Assembly: GCA_028710415.1 (NCBI GenBank)
Contig: JAQTUE010000010.1
Coordinates: 62,001 to 126,000, forward strand
Length of the DNA stretch: 64,000 bases
From: Paludibacter sp.
GTDB lineage: Bacteria; Bacteroidota; Bacteroidia; Bacteroidales; Paludibacteraceae
Reading direction: 5' to 3'
A program made the position numbers and the translations under genes. Positions within the stretch are counted from its first letter, which is position 1. The number at the start of each line of letters is the position of its first letter. Of this stretch, positions 37,327 to 45,893 are shown one piece after another. A model generated the notes under the pieces. That model was not told the DNA's origin. It did not search any database and saw nothing but the letters and a program-made list of their open reading frames with translations.

Positions 37327-38988
37327 ATGAAAAAATACAATCTCATCATTGTTTCCCTTTTATTGGTTTGTTCTGTTATGGCAGTTGCCCAAAATGTTTC
37401 TAAAGTATGGGTCCCGGATTTAGGTAACGGTACTTACAAAAATCCTGTGTTGTACGCCGATTATTCCGACCCTGATGTATGCCGGGTAGGAAACGATTAT
37501 TACATGGTAGCATCGTCGTTTGCCTGTATTCCCGGTTTGCCGATACTTCATTCCAATGATTTAGTGAACTGGACAATTATAGGTTATGCCCTTCAAAAGA
37601 TGGAACCGGAGGAACGCTTCAACACCATGCAACATGGTAATGGCGTCTGGGCACCCAGCATCAGGTTTCATAACAAAGAGTTTTATATTTACTTTGGTGA
37701 TCCCGATGCAGGGATTTATATGACCAAAGCTACGGACCCTGCCGGATCATGGTCTCCATTAACACTTGTGAAAGCTGGTAAAGGATTGATTGATTCGTGC
37801 CCTTTCTGGGATGAAGATGGAAAAGCCTTTGTGGTTCATGGCTTTGCTGGTAGTCGTGCCGGTATGAAGACGGTCCTTGGGATCTTTGAAATGACTCCTG
37901 ATGGCACCAAAGCATTGACCGAGAGCCGCCTGGTATTTGATGGACATCCTGTTAATACCACCGTGGAAGGCCCTAAATTTTACAAACGCAATGGGTATTA
38001 CTATATCTTTTGTCCCGCCGGTGGTGTTAAGCCCGGTTGGCAGCTGGCTCTACGTTCAAAGAATGTGTATGGTCCATATGAAGAAAAGCGTGTGTTGGCA
38101 CAAGGAAAATCCGATATCAACGGACCTCACCAGGGAGCCTGGGTAGATACTCCTGATGGAAAACAGGACTGGTTTTTACACTTCCAGGATTTGTATGCAT
38201 ATGGGCGTGCTGTCTTGTTGCAACCAATGAAGTGGGTGAACGACTGGCCGGTTATGGGCATTGATCCGGAGAATACAGGTTGCGGTACACCCGTTTCAAC
38301 CTATAAAAAACCGAATGTGGGTAAAACCTATCCGGTAGCTACTCCTGCTGAAAGTGATGAGTTTAATAGCCAGACCCTCGGGCTGCAATGGCAATGGCAC
38401 GCGAATAGCAATCCGCTGTGGGCTTTTTGTGCCGGCGACAAGGGTTATTTGCGATTGTTTGCCTGGCAGCTGATAGGTGAAGCTAAAAACCTGTGGGATG
38501 CTCCTAATCTGTTGTTGCAAAAATTCCCTGCTCCCTTTTTCAGTGCTACTACAAAACTAACCTTCACACCAATGGTAAAAGGAGAACGGGCCGGTTTGGT
38601 AATTATGGGAATGAATTATGCCTCCCTTACTATTGAGAACAGCGAAAATGGATTTACATTGAATCAGATTACCTGCCTGAAAGCGGATAAAGGTTCTCCT
38701 GAAAAAGTGAATGCTTCAATACCATTGACTCAAAGTACTGTCTTTTTACGGGTTGAAATACGGGAAAGTAAAACGGTTAATAAGGAAAAGATCAATGAAC
38801 CTAAAGCACTGTGTACTTTTAGCTACAGCATAGATGGCAAGGTATTTATCCCGATTGGTGAATCTTTTACTGCCCGTGAAGGACTGTGGATAGGGGCTAA
38901 AGTAGGCCTGTATTGTTCCCGCCCGAAAGCCCTCAACGATTCGGGGTATGCCGATGTGGATTGGTTTAGGGTAGACGGAGTGAAATAA
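37327..38988 (+). CDS. GH43 glycosidase (beta-xylosidase/arabinofuranosidase type) with C-terminal beta-sandwich
   Basis: A 553-residue protein with a signal peptide to about AVAQN. The five-bladed GH43 propeller has its three catalytic acids visible: Asp 48 in YADYSDPDV, Asp 156 in LIDSCPFWDEDG and Glu 214 in TTVEGPKFYKRNG. The C-terminal half (about 345-550, SDEFNSQTLGLQWQWH, then YADVDWFRV) is the GH43_C2 (DUF1349-like) beta-sandwich typical of the beta-xylosidase subfamilies. In a pectin locus the target may be arabinose- or xylose-bearing side chains such as xylogalacturonan or arabinan; this is inference. Last gene of the operon, followed after 120 bp by a hairpin terminator. Confidence 0.92.
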   Translation: MKKYNLIIVSLLLVCSVMAVAQNVSKVWVPDLGNGTYKNPVLYADYSDPDVCRVGNDYYMVASSFACIPGLPILHSNDLVNWTIIGYALQKMEPEERFNTMQHGNGVWAPSIRFHNKEFYIYFGDPDAGIYMTKATDPAGSWSPLTLVKAGKGLIDSCPFWDEDGKAFVVHGFAGSRAGMKTVLGIFEMTPDGTKALTESRLVFDGHPVNTTVEGPKFYKRNGYYYIFCPAGGVKPGWQLALRSKNVYGPYEEKRVLAQGKSDINGPHQGAWVDTPDGKQDWFLHFQDLYAYGRAVLLQPMKWVNDWPVMGIDPENTGCGTPVSTYKKPNVGKTYPVATPAESDEFNSQTLGLQWQWHANSNPLWAFCAGDKGYLRLFAWQLIGEAKNLWDAPNLLLQKFPAPFFSATTKLTFTPMVKGERAGLVIMGMNYASLTIENSENGFTLNQITCLKADKGSPEKVNASIPLTQSTVFLRVEIRESKTVNKEKINEPKALCTFSYSIDGKVFIPIGESFTAREGLWIGAKVGLYCSRPKALNDSGYADVDWFRVDGVK

Positions 38989-39108
38989 AAAGCTCTTGAT
39001 ATTATCTATTAGAATTTGAACTAATATATGACATAGACATACAATCAATTTAAACAGGACCAGAAAGTTGGTGTGAGTTTATAAAGAATAGAGGACATTT
39101 TCAAAAAC

Positions 39109-39148
39109 AAATCCGGTTGAACATCGTTATAGAAGTTCAACCGGATTT
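39109..39148 (+). terminator. Stem-loop terminator of the pectin operon
   Basis: AAATCCGGTTGAAC and GTTCAACCGGATTT form a perfect 14-bp stem with a 12-nt loop; the T tail is short (TTTGTG). Confidence 0.7.
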
Positions 39149-39180
39149 GTGTATAATATAATTTGAAGTATGTATATTTG
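39146..39180 (+). promoter_or_regulatory. Candidate promoter of the toxin-antitoxin pair
   Basis: TATATTTG at 39173-39180 matches TAnnTTTG; a TTTG at 39146-39149 lies 23 bp upstream. The antitoxin ATG follows 42 bp after the box. Confidence 0.4.
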
Positions 39181-39221
39181 CAGTAGAATATTTATAAAGT
39201 ATTATTAAATAAGAATTCACA

Positions 39222-39536
39222 ATGATACACACAGTGAAAATTGACGATAAAACACCCAAAGGGAAAAGCATTATAAATGAATTGCTGAAGTATCCCAAAA
39301 TAGTGAAATTTGTTAATCCTGAAGTAACCGTAGGTGTCCCTGAGGGTTATGTGACATGTGATGAGTTTGAAAACAAAGTGAATGAAAATATAACCACTTA
39401 TTCAAAAGAGAATAGCACTAAAGTAGTTATACCTGAAGGGTATTTGACTGGCGAAGAGTTTTTTACGGGAATTAAAAAAGAACTTCAAAAAAGGTGTTTA
39501 GAGAATGGTTTATTACAGCAAAATAGCTCAAAATGA
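39222..39536 (+). CDS. Antitoxin-like protein of a type II toxin-antitoxin pair
   Basis: A 104-residue acidic/basic mixed protein. The N-terminus (MIHTVKIDDKTPKGKSIINE) is the usual beginning of Bacteroidetes RelB/DUF2683-type antitoxins. The rest holds two copies of one motif: VPEGYVTCDEFENKVNENI at about 45-63 and IPEGYLTGEEFFTGIKKEL at about 75-93. This block is normally found once near the end of such antitoxins, so the protein seems to contain an internal duplication. It overlaps the toxin gene by 32 bp, a sign of translational coupling. I infer that it neutralises the downstream toxin and represses the shared promoter. Confidence 0.75.
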   Translation: MIHTVKIDDKTPKGKSIINELLKYPKIVKFVNPEVTVGVPEGYVTCDEFENKVNENITTYSKENSTKVVIPEGYLTGEEFFTGIKKELQKRCLENGLLQQNSSK

Positions 39537-39819
39537 TCTTGTTGAAATATTTTGGGGATTATTAACCTGGGATAAGCATCCTTTAGAATATAATCATGTT
39601 ACAACTTATTTAGATGACATATATGATGTTTGCAATAAACTGGATAAGCTGAAATATCATACCAAAACACAATTCCAATTACATAAACAATTTGGCAACA
39701 AAGTTTATAACTATCGTCGAAATAAAAATACGACCTGGTACATTATTTACGATTATGATGAAACTAACAATGCAGTTTATATTAAACATATAATGCCAAA
39801 CCATACAAGTTCTGAATAG
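39505..39819 (+). CDS. RelE/ParE-family toxin
   Basis: A 104-residue protein whose pattern fits the RelE/ParE fold: an N-terminal strand (VYYSKIAQNDLVEIFWGLLTW), two helices (about 30-60, including VTTYLDDIYDVCNKLDKL), then a beta-sheet (KVYNYRRNKNTTWYIIYDYD) and a final strand ending IKHIMPNH. Family members are mRNA interferases or gyrase poisons; the residues do not decide between these. It starts inside the antitoxin gene (32-bp overlap) and ends 43 bp before a strong terminator, so the pair is a self-contained unit between the pectin locus and core genes. Confidence 0.8.
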   Translation: MVYYSKIAQNDLVEIFWGLLTWDKHPLEYNHVTTYLDDIYDVCNKLDKLKYHTKTQFQLHKQFGNKVYNYRRNKNTTWYIIYDYDETNNAVYIKHIMPNHTSSE

Positions 39820-39862
39820 TGTATGCAATCAGAAGTTATAATTTCACATTGGTTGATAATAT

Positions 39863-39906
39863 CAAACACAGAAAGAGACGCTCATAAGCGTCTCTTTCTG
39901 TGTTTG
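39863..39906 (+). terminator. Strong terminator after the toxin gene
   Basis: CAAACACAGAAAGAGACGCT and its exact complement form a 20-bp stem with a 4-nt loop; the complement ends in TTTCTGTGTTTG, then TTTA. The remaining sequence to 40132 shows no feature. Confidence 0.85.
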
Positions 39907-40132
39907 TTTAGTATCTTAACTCTCAATTTCGTGTATTTTTTGGCACAATATTACAGAATTAACTTCTAACTATTTTAGTCACACTATTCCATATAAGGTC
40001 TTAAAATCAAAATACGTAGTATTTTTATAATCCGTTTTTAATTCCGAAAACCGGAATGTACCATCCGCCAAATCTGCGTATATCCGCGTTCTAATCTTAA
40101 TTCTGGCTTGTCCAGGTTAGGATGATTGAAAC

Positions 40133-40453
40133 TTAAATCACCCTGTAATCCTTATTCTGAGTAAAAAAGAATCCTGCAGTCCCCAATAATGGTAAGCAGA
40201 AAATGCCTGCCAAAATATAGTAAATGGAAACCTGTTTCATGAGTGTCAGAATGTTTTCGACCAACCCGAAAGTGATTCCCAGATAAATGGAAATAGCCAT
40301 TCCGATTGCCGCAAAGATCCAGACGATCCAACCTTTATCGGTTTGTTCAGGGAGCCTGCGCATAACACGTTGGGTAAAGCCGTTATCGGCAATTTCCTGT
40401 TTGTGTCCACTGAAAAAATCTTTCAGTAATTTGTCTTTATCGTTAGTTTCCAT
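40133..40453 (-). CDS. Small two-helix membrane protein, possible anti-sigma partner (DUF5056-like)
   Basis: A 106-residue protein: a soluble N-terminal part (about 1-38, LLKDFFSGHKQEIADNGFTQRVMRRLPE), two membrane helices (about 41-64 and 73-95) and a short tail. The N-terminal pattern of a charged helix ending in RVMRRLP is frequent in proteins encoded directly after ECF sigma genes in Bacteroidales. It overlaps the sigma gene by 11 bp, so translation is coupled. I infer an anti-sigma or sigma-accessory function; there is no zinc-binding HxxxCxxC motif. Confidence 0.6.
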   Translation of the reverse strand: METNDKDKLLKDFFSGHKQEIADNGFTQRVMRRLPEQTDKGWIVWIFAAIGMAISIYLGITFGLVENILTLMKQVSIYYILAGIFCLPLLGTAGFFFTQNKDYRVI

Positions 40454-40985
40454 ATCCTGCTTTTGTTAAGTAAACAGTTAATCTTTCTTTTCCCTTTAAA
40501 ATGTAAGTCTTGGCAGTTCCAAGGGGGCAATTCATTATTTTAGAAATTTCCTGATGGGTCTTATCTTCCATATAAAACAATAATACGGCAGTTTGTTCTT
40601 CTTTACGCAGCATTTTTAACGCTTTATAAATATCCATCTTCTCAGCCGAGAATTCATTGAGCGTATGAAACTGACTGTCTATAACCTGTTCGTCAATATC
40701 TTCATAATGCTTCTGAGCCCTGACCGAGTCATAATAGACATTGTAAGCAATCCGGTACAACCAGGTTGAGAAGCCTGATAAACCTTTGAAAGCTGTTATG
40801 TTCAGGTATGCTTTTATAAAGGTCTCCTGTGCCAGGTCATCACTCAACGGACCATCGCCCACGGTCAGGTTCAGAAAGAACCGACGTATGGGCGACTGGT
40901 ATTTACCGGTTAGTTTGTCGAATGCTCTTTTGTCGCCAAATAAAGCAACCTGTGTAACCCAGCGGATATCATCCGTGTTGCTCAT
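40443..40985 (-). CDS. ECF-type RNA polymerase sigma factor
   Basis: A 180-residue protein of standard ECF length. The sigma-2 domain spans about 20-90, with LAQETFIKAYLNITAF and GFSTWLYRIAYNVYYDSVR for core binding and -10 recognition. The sigma-4 domain spans about 115-170, with LLFYMEDKTHQEISKI and LGTAKTYILKGKERL forming the helix-turn-helix. It is the middle of three overlapping genes (17 bp with the gene before and 11 bp with the gene after), an arrangement that points to a single mRNA with coupled translation and a membrane-linked signal. Target promoters are unknown. Confidence 0.92.
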   Translation of the reverse strand: MSNTDDIRWVTQVALFGDKRAFDKLTGKYQSPIRRFFLNLTVGDGPLSDDLAQETFIKAYLNITAFKGLSGFSTWLYRIAYNVYYDSVRAQKHYEDIDEQVIDSQFHTLNEFSAEKMDIYKALKMLRKEEQTAVLLFYMEDKTHQEISKIMNCPLGTAKTYILKGKERLTVYLTKAGYGN

Positions 40986-41601
40986 CGTTATATCCCTTTG
41001 TGTCAGGTTTTGGTTTTTCCAGGAAATGAACCAACAAATAACCTATACCAACGAAGGTAGGGACAATGCCAACAATCATGTCATTTTGTTTGTGCATGAC
41101 GATAAAAGAGATCGTTATACCTAATCCGATAACCAACCACAAGATTCCCCTTTTCAGATTCGAGGAAGGATTTGATCTTTTAGGTTCATCAAAGAAGTGT
41201 TCAGGTACTGTTTGTCCCATTTCAAGTGATTTGGAATACAGATCGTAACGGCGTTTGGATTCAGCATTCTTGGATCTGACGTTTAGCGTAATGATGATTG
41301 CAACAAAAAGAAAAGGTAACAGGCAGATCATAAAGATGGCGAAAGGACCCATGGGAAGATGGTTGCCATTGTCAGCTTCAATTTTCTGGCGTTCGACACT
41401 CAGGCGTTCTTTTTCAAGTTCCATTAACTGGTCGGGTGAAAGCCGTTGCATCAGCATTGAATCCTTGGCAGAATTTTCACCTTTTTCAGTATGAATAATT
41501 CTCACTTCTTTCACGCTGTCTTTGTGAATTGTAGTGGGTTTTGCTGCATTGGCCCCGACAAATAAAGTCAAAGCCAATAAAAATAATCCTAGTCGTTTCA
41601 T
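40969..41601 (-). CDS. Exported membrane protein upstream of the ECF sigma factor (DUF6249-like)
   Basis: I place the start at 41601 (MKRLGLFLLALTLFVGANAA), which gives a signal peptide; the in-frame ATG 30 bp upstream would mask it. The 210-residue protein has a signal peptide, a charged periplasmic segment (about 20-80, with MELEKERLSVERQKIEA, probably helical), a membrane helix (about 87-107), a cytosolic segment and two further helices (about 150-190). The pattern fits the DUF6249 group found next to ECF sigma genes. It overlaps the sigma gene by 17 bp. Its role may be signal reception or anchoring; unproven. Confidence 0.65.
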   Translation of the reverse strand: MKRLGLFLLALTLFVGANAAKPTTIHKDSVKEVRIIHTEKGENSAKDSMLMQRLSPDQLMELEKERLSVERQKIEADNGNHLPMGPFAIFMICLLPFLFVAIIITLNVRSKNAESKRRYDLYSKSLEMGQTVPEHFFDEPKRSNPSSNLKRGILWLVIGLGITISFIVMHKQNDMIVGIVPTFVGIGYLLVHFLEKPKPDTKGYNDEQHG

Positions 41602-41766
41602 AATTGTAAATTTTAAAGGGTAAAGAATCATGTTTGTTTTCTAGTTAGACGGAACAAACATTGCTTTTGGATTTAAAACAAATAAAAAAAACTGAGATTT
41701 AACTTTTAAAAGAACGTTTATTTCCTGAAATGACTGGATGTCAATGAAATATTAAATGCAAACGTA

Positions 41767-42258
41767 CTAATATTTTCTGGTAACTGAAAAAGAAAGTTTA
41801 GGAAAAAACAAAATGGGTAGTGAAACGCCCACAACTAACGCCAACAATATAAACAGAGTGGTCATTCCATTGTGAAAGAAATCCATCATAAATTGCTGGG
41901 ATTTTATGACGTCTGAATTCTGCATGAAGCGGATAACGCTTAAGATGGTCCGGTAGGCAAACATCCCCGGGATCATCGGAAGTAGTGATGGAAAAGAAAA
42001 TACCTCTGCCGGACAATGAATAATCCGTGCAAACAAGATGCTTAATAACCCAATAAAAGTAGCTGCTACAAAGGTCGACAATGAAATATCTAATCCGGAT
42101 TTAATCAGGAAAAACCTCAGGGAATGGCCCAATGCTGCCAATATAGCCGAAACAAAAATTGCTTTGCGGGGTGGATTGGATATTACGGCAAAGCCAATAG
42201 CGGCAATTGCAGCTAATAAACCATCAACAAGAACCAAACGTATCATTTCATTAGTCAT
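41767..42258 (-). CDS. Threonine/serine exporter subunit, YjjB/ThrE C-terminal half (DUF3815)
   Basis: A 163-residue integral membrane protein with about five helices. The conserved loop PSLLPMIPGMFAYRTI (about 90-105) is the hallmark of the ThrE_2 family. In E. coli and many Bacteroidales the ThrE exporter is split in two proteins, YjjP and YjjB, which together export amino acids or dicarboxylates. The preceding gene overlaps by 4 bp (ATGA), so the two halves are made stoichiometrically. Substrate not determinable. Confidence 0.88.
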   Translation of the reverse strand: MTNEMIRLVLVDGLLAAIAAIGFAVISNPPRKAIFVSAILAALGHSLRFFLIKSGLDISLSTFVAATFIGLLSILFARIIHCPAEVFSFPSLLPMIPGMFAYRTILSVIRFMQNSDVIKSQQFMMDFFHNGMTTLFILLALVVGVSLPILFFPKLSFSVTRKY

Positions 42259-43046
42259 AATTTCTCCAGCCCTAAAATTAACATAGATGTAAATAAACCG
42301 ATCGCAATGCAGACAATTAAACTGGTAGCATTCACCAGGCGGGCAATTCCGGTCAGAATATGGCCTTGTAAAATATCGAGTATTGAATTTATCATCGGAA
42401 CACCCGGAATAAGAAACAGCACGCTCGATGCCAGTGCAATTTCAGGGGTATGCCCAACATGAATGATATAGCCTATGCCGGCAAGTAGGGAAGCAACAAA
42501 TGCGCTCGTGGTAAATGTCACTAAATGGTTTATGTGTTTTTTCATTAACGCTTGCCGTACAAAGAATCCGGCCAGGGTTGCAAAAAATACAAAGATCATA
42601 GCAGTAAAGTCCCCTTTGAATAATCCGCAGAATGAAGCATTTGCAGCTGCTACCAGCAACAATACCAGCGAACTGTTCATCCTTTTTTGATGAAGAATCT
42701 TATGGTAATTGGAAGTAACCTCATCGAACGGGAGTTGCTTGTCATACGTGTCCCAGCTCAATGCACTTAATTCGGATACAATGGTGAAGTTCAAATGCAA
42801 TGGTTTGATCTTTCTGATTTGAGTAAGCAGTTTCCCCGGGTCCTTTTTATTGATGATAGTCATCATGATGCTCATTTGGAAAACAGACAAATCCAGCTCA
42901 TAGCCAAAAGTTTCAGCCATTCGGGACACATTTTGAATGATGCGCATCGTATGCGCACCCGAGGACATTAGTGCTGAAGCGATATCAATTAATAATACTG
43001 CTGTTTGTTCGATAGTTGGTTCTATATAGACCGGGTTCTCGCTCAT
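42255..43046 (-). CDS. Threonine/serine exporter subunit, YjjP/ThrE N-terminal half (DUF1212)
   Basis: The start is placed at 43046 (MSENPVYIEPTIEQTAVLL); the upstream extension of 33 codons is hydrophobic-aromatic and unlike the family. The 263-residue protein has an N-terminal soluble domain with SSGAHTMRIIQNVSRMAETFG, matching the conserved SG(A)xTxRVE-type motif of DUF1212. About five membrane helices follow, with VLFLIPGVPMINSILDILQGH as the signature loop (GxPxIN). It is co-translated with the YjjB half through an ATGA overlap. A copper-ATPase gene starts in the opposite direction 166 bp away. Confidence 0.88.
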   Translation of the reverse strand: MSENPVYIEPTIEQTAVLLIDIASALMSSGAHTMRIIQNVSRMAETFGYELDLSVFQMSIMMTIINKKDPGKLLTQIRKIKPLHLNFTIVSELSALSWDTYDKQLPFDEVTSNYHKILHQKRMNSSLVLLLVAAANASFCGLFKGDFTAMIFVFFATLAGFFVRQALMKKHINHLVTFTTSAFVASLLAGIGYIIHVGHTPEIALASSVLFLIPGVPMINSILDILQGHILTGIARLVNATSLIVCIAIGLFTSMLILGLEKL

Positions 43047-43132
43047 GTTGAAAGAAAAGTTTTCAAATGTAAAATCGTGTGCAAAGGTAAAGAAAATTGA
43101 AGTTCTTTTAAAGACAAATCCTTTATTTATAC

Positions 43133-43140
43133 TAATTTTG
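43133..43140 (+). promoter_or_regulatory. Candidate -7 box of the copper ATPase gene
   Basis: TAATTTTG matches TAnnTTTG, 72 bp upstream of the ATG. No clear TTTG lies at 19-21 bp. Confidence 0.35.
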
Positions 43141-43212
43141 CACAAGCATGCAAGTTGGGAGTGAACATTCCCGGACTAATGCTGTTTCTGTGTTAAACAA
43201 TAATTTTAATGA

Positions 43213-45762
43213 ATGAAGACTGAGAAATTCGATGTAACGGGTATGACCTGCTCTTCGTGTGTGGCACATGTTGAAAAAAGTGTCAGTAAATTAACAGGAA
43301 TCAAGTCTGTCAATGTAAATTTACTCACAAACAGTATGTCTGTAAGTTATGATGAACAGGACTTAAATACCCAATCTATTGAAAATGCAGTGGTCGATGC
43401 CGGGTACGAAGCACATGTACGCGAAATAGTTTCTACTGCACAGGTTAGTTCAACCCCCAAAGTGGACTATGTACAATTGGAACAGGCTGAAATGAAAATT
43501 CGCTGGTGGGTGTCACTGGTATTTTTAATTCCCCTGCTTTATATTTCCATGGGGCACATGATAGGCCTGCCATACCCTCATGCGTTCCACTTGACAGAAA
43601 ATGCACTCATAGTTGCATTTACGCAATTCTTACTTACGTTGCCGATTGTTTTTGTCAACAAAAAGTATTTCCAGGTAGGATTTAAAACATTGTTCAGGGC
43701 TGCACCGAATATGGATTCACTGATTGCTATCGGTTCATCTGCAGCCATTGTCTATGGTATTTTTGCCATTTACCGTATTGGGTATGCAATGGGTCATGGG
43801 GATATGCAAACCGTCACTCAGTTCTCGCAGGATTTATATTTTGAATCCGGGGCGACTATTCTGACTCTTATTACATTAGGGAAATACCTCGAAGCCAAAT
43901 CTAAAAGCCGTACTTCGGATGCCATTACCCGCTTAATGGACCTGGCGCCTAAAACGGCAACTGTCATTCGTGACAACATCGAACTTGAAATTCCTGTTGA
44001 ACAGGTTTTGGTTGGTGATGTGGTAGTGGTGCGGCCCGGACAACGGGTGCCTGTTGATGGGATTGTTGAAAGCGGCAATTCATCGCTGGATGAATCAGCA
44101 TTAACCGGTGAAAGCCTGCCTGTATACAAAGAAAAAGGGGATGGGATACTGTCAGCCAGCATAAATAAATCAGGTTATTTTACCATGCTGGCTACCAAGG
44201 TTGGGAACGATACTACCCTGGCCCACATCATACAATTGGTTGAAGATGCTTCCTCTTCAAAGGCACCCATTTCGAAACTTGCCGATAAAATCAGTGCCGT
44301 CTTCGTGCCGGTGGTGATTGGCATTTCGTTTTTGTCAATCGTGGTTTGGCTGTTACTGGGCTATCCGTTCGATTTTGCACTTTCCATTGGTATTGCCGTG
44401 TTGGTAATTTCCTGTCCATGTGCCCTGGGACTTGCTACTCCGGTGGCTATTATGGTGGGAACCGGTAAAGGTGCCGAATATGGCATTTTAATTAAGTCTG
44501 CCGAGTCACTCGAGATGGCTCATAAAATTGATACGGTTGTCCTGGATAAAACTGGCACCATTACGGAAGGTAAACCCCGGGTCACTGATATTTTTACATT
44601 GAAAACACTCTCTCAAACTGAGCTGTTGGAAATAGCTGTTGCTCTTGAAAAACCATCCGAGCACCCCTTGTCGGAAGCTATCATGCAGGCGGCTCTATCC
44701 CGTAAGTTGACTATCCGTGAAGTCGAAAACTTTCAGGCGATACCCGGGCAAGGAATTGAAGCAACGATGGATGGGAAAAACTACCTGGCAGGGAATCTGA
44801 AACTGATGACTGACCGTAAGATCACACTCAATGAATTTGCAGGTTTGTCTGATAAGCTGGCCGACGAAGGGAAAACACCTCTTTTTATTTCAAATGAAGT
44901 AGAGATTCTTGGAATTATAGCTGTTGCTGATGTTGTGAAGTCTTCCAGCAAGGAGGCTATCAGGCAATTCGAAGCGTTGGGAATGGAAGTGGTCATGCTT
45001 ACCGGCGACCATGCTAAAACGGCGGCTGCCATTCAATCGCAACTGGGGATTTCTTCCTATGTTGCCGAAGTGCTGCCACAGGACAAAGACAAAGAGATTG
45101 CCAAACTGCAGGCTGCCGGCAAGACGGTCGCCATGGTGGGTGATGGAATCAATGATGCCCCGGCTTTAATGCGTTCCAACCTGGGTATAGCCATTGGTGC
45201 AGGTACCGATATTGCCATTGAGTCAGCCGATGTGGTCCTGATGCGGAGTGATTTGTTGGACGCCGTGACAACCCTCCGACTGAGTAAGGCTGTCATGGTG
45301 AATATCAAACAAAACCTGTTCTGGGCTTTCTTTTATAACATTATTGGCATTCCGTTGGCAGCCGGTGTGTTCTACAGTGCGCTGGGCTGGAAGTTGAATC
45401 CCATGTTTGCTGCGGCTGCCATGAGTTTCAGTTCTGTAACTGTTGTGTTAAATGCGTTACGGTTATTACGTTTTAAACCAACAGCTGCAACGATTTTAAA
45501 TAACAATCAGGAGATAATACAAAAACAAGAATCAATTAATAAAAATAATATTATGATAGAAAAAACGTTGCAAATAAAAGGTATGAGCTGTCCTCATTGC
45601 TCAATGCGTGTAGAAAAAGTTTTGAATTCGATTGAAGGTGTAGAAGCCCAGGTGGATTTGGAATCTAACTCGGCTAAGGTAAAACTGACCCATGAAGTGA
45701 GTGATGAAACATTGAAAAGTGCCGTTGATGCTATTGGTTACGAAGTTGTTGATGTAGCCTGA
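43213..45762 (+). CDS. copA: Cu(+)-transporting P-type ATPase (CopA) continuing into a CopZ-like domain
   Basis: An 849-residue P1B-1 ATPase. An N-terminal HMA domain has the metal site GMTCSSC (Cys 13 and Cys 16). Membrane helices bracket the actuator with TGES; the ion-binding motif SCPCALG places Cys 401 and Cys 403; the phosphorylated Asp is 445 in VLDKTGTITEG; HP is in SEHPLSE; GDGINDAPAL is near 645. The last helix has AAAMSFSSVTVVLNALRL, typical of Cu(+) specificity. Unusually, after the normal end (about residue 765) an Asn/Gln-rich linker joins a second HMA domain (781-849, GMSCPHC with Cys 793 and Cys 796). The linker looks like a former intergenic region. Function: copper export and detoxification. 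Start ATG 43213 is chosen because ATG 43209 meets a stop after four codons. Confidence 0.95.
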   Translation: MKTEKFDVTGMTCSSCVAHVEKSVSKLTGIKSVNVNLLTNSMSVSYDEQDLNTQSIENAVVDAGYEAHVREIVSTAQVSSTPKVDYVQLEQAEMKIRWWVSLVFLIPLLYISMGHMIGLPYPHAFHLTENALIVAFTQFLLTLPIVFVNKKYFQVGFKTLFRAAPNMDSLIAIGSSAAIVYGIFAIYRIGYAMGHGDMQTVTQFSQDLYFESGATILTLITLGKYLEAKSKSRTSDAITRLMDLAPKTATVIRDNIELEIPVEQVLVGDVVVVRPGQRVPVDGIVESGNSSLDESALTGESLPVYKEKGDGILSASINKSGYFTMLATKVGNDTTLAHIIQLVEDASSSKAPISKLADKISAVFVPVVIGISFLSIVVWLLLGYPFDFALSIGIAVLVISCPCALGLATPVAIMVGTGKGAEYGILIKSAESLEMAHKIDTVVLDKTGTITEGKPRVTDIFTLKTLSQTELLEIAVALEKPSEHPLSEAIMQAALSRKLTIREVENFQAIPGQGIEATMDGKNYLAGNLKLMTDRKITLNEFAGLSDKLADEGKTPLFISNEVEILGIIAVADVVKSSSKEAIRQFEALGMEVVMLTGDHAKTAAAIQSQLGISSYVAEVLPQDKDKEIAKLQAAGKTVAMVGDGINDAPALMRSNLGIAIGAGTDIAIESADVVLMRSDLLDAVTTLRLSKAVMVNIKQNLFWAFFYNIIGIPLAAGVFYSALGWKLNPMFAAAAMSFSSVTVVLNALRLLRFKPTAATILNNNQEIIQKQESINKNNIMIEKTLQIKGMSCPHCSMRVEKVLNSIEGVEAQVDLESNSAKVKLTHEVSDETLKSAVDAIGYEVVDVA
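45553..45762 (+). other. copZ: Possible internal copZ cistron inside the copA frame
   Basis: ATG at 45553 is in frame with copA (codon 781) and opens exactly 69 codons encoding a complete HMA copper chaperone (MIEKTLQIKGMSCPHC...). It is preceded by AATTAATAAAAATAATATT, the A/T-rich leader usual for starts in this genome. Internal initiation would yield a free CopZ. Confidence 0.45.
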
Positions 45763-45837
45763 TTGAATGACAGGATGTAGGATTTGTACTAAATCACAAG
45801 GACCGATTCAATCTCCCATTTAATATTTATTAAATTA

Positions 45838-45893
45838 AAACGCTGATGGATCATTTCACCAAAATGGAATGTTTCACCAGCGTTCTTTTTTTA
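45838..45893 (+). terminator. Imperfect terminator after copA
   Basis: AAAACGCTGATGGA and the downstream CACCAGCGTT pair, with a few mismatches, around a 20-30 nt interior, followed by CTTTTTTTAT. Between it and the minisatellite at 46060 I see no feature. Confidence 0.6.
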
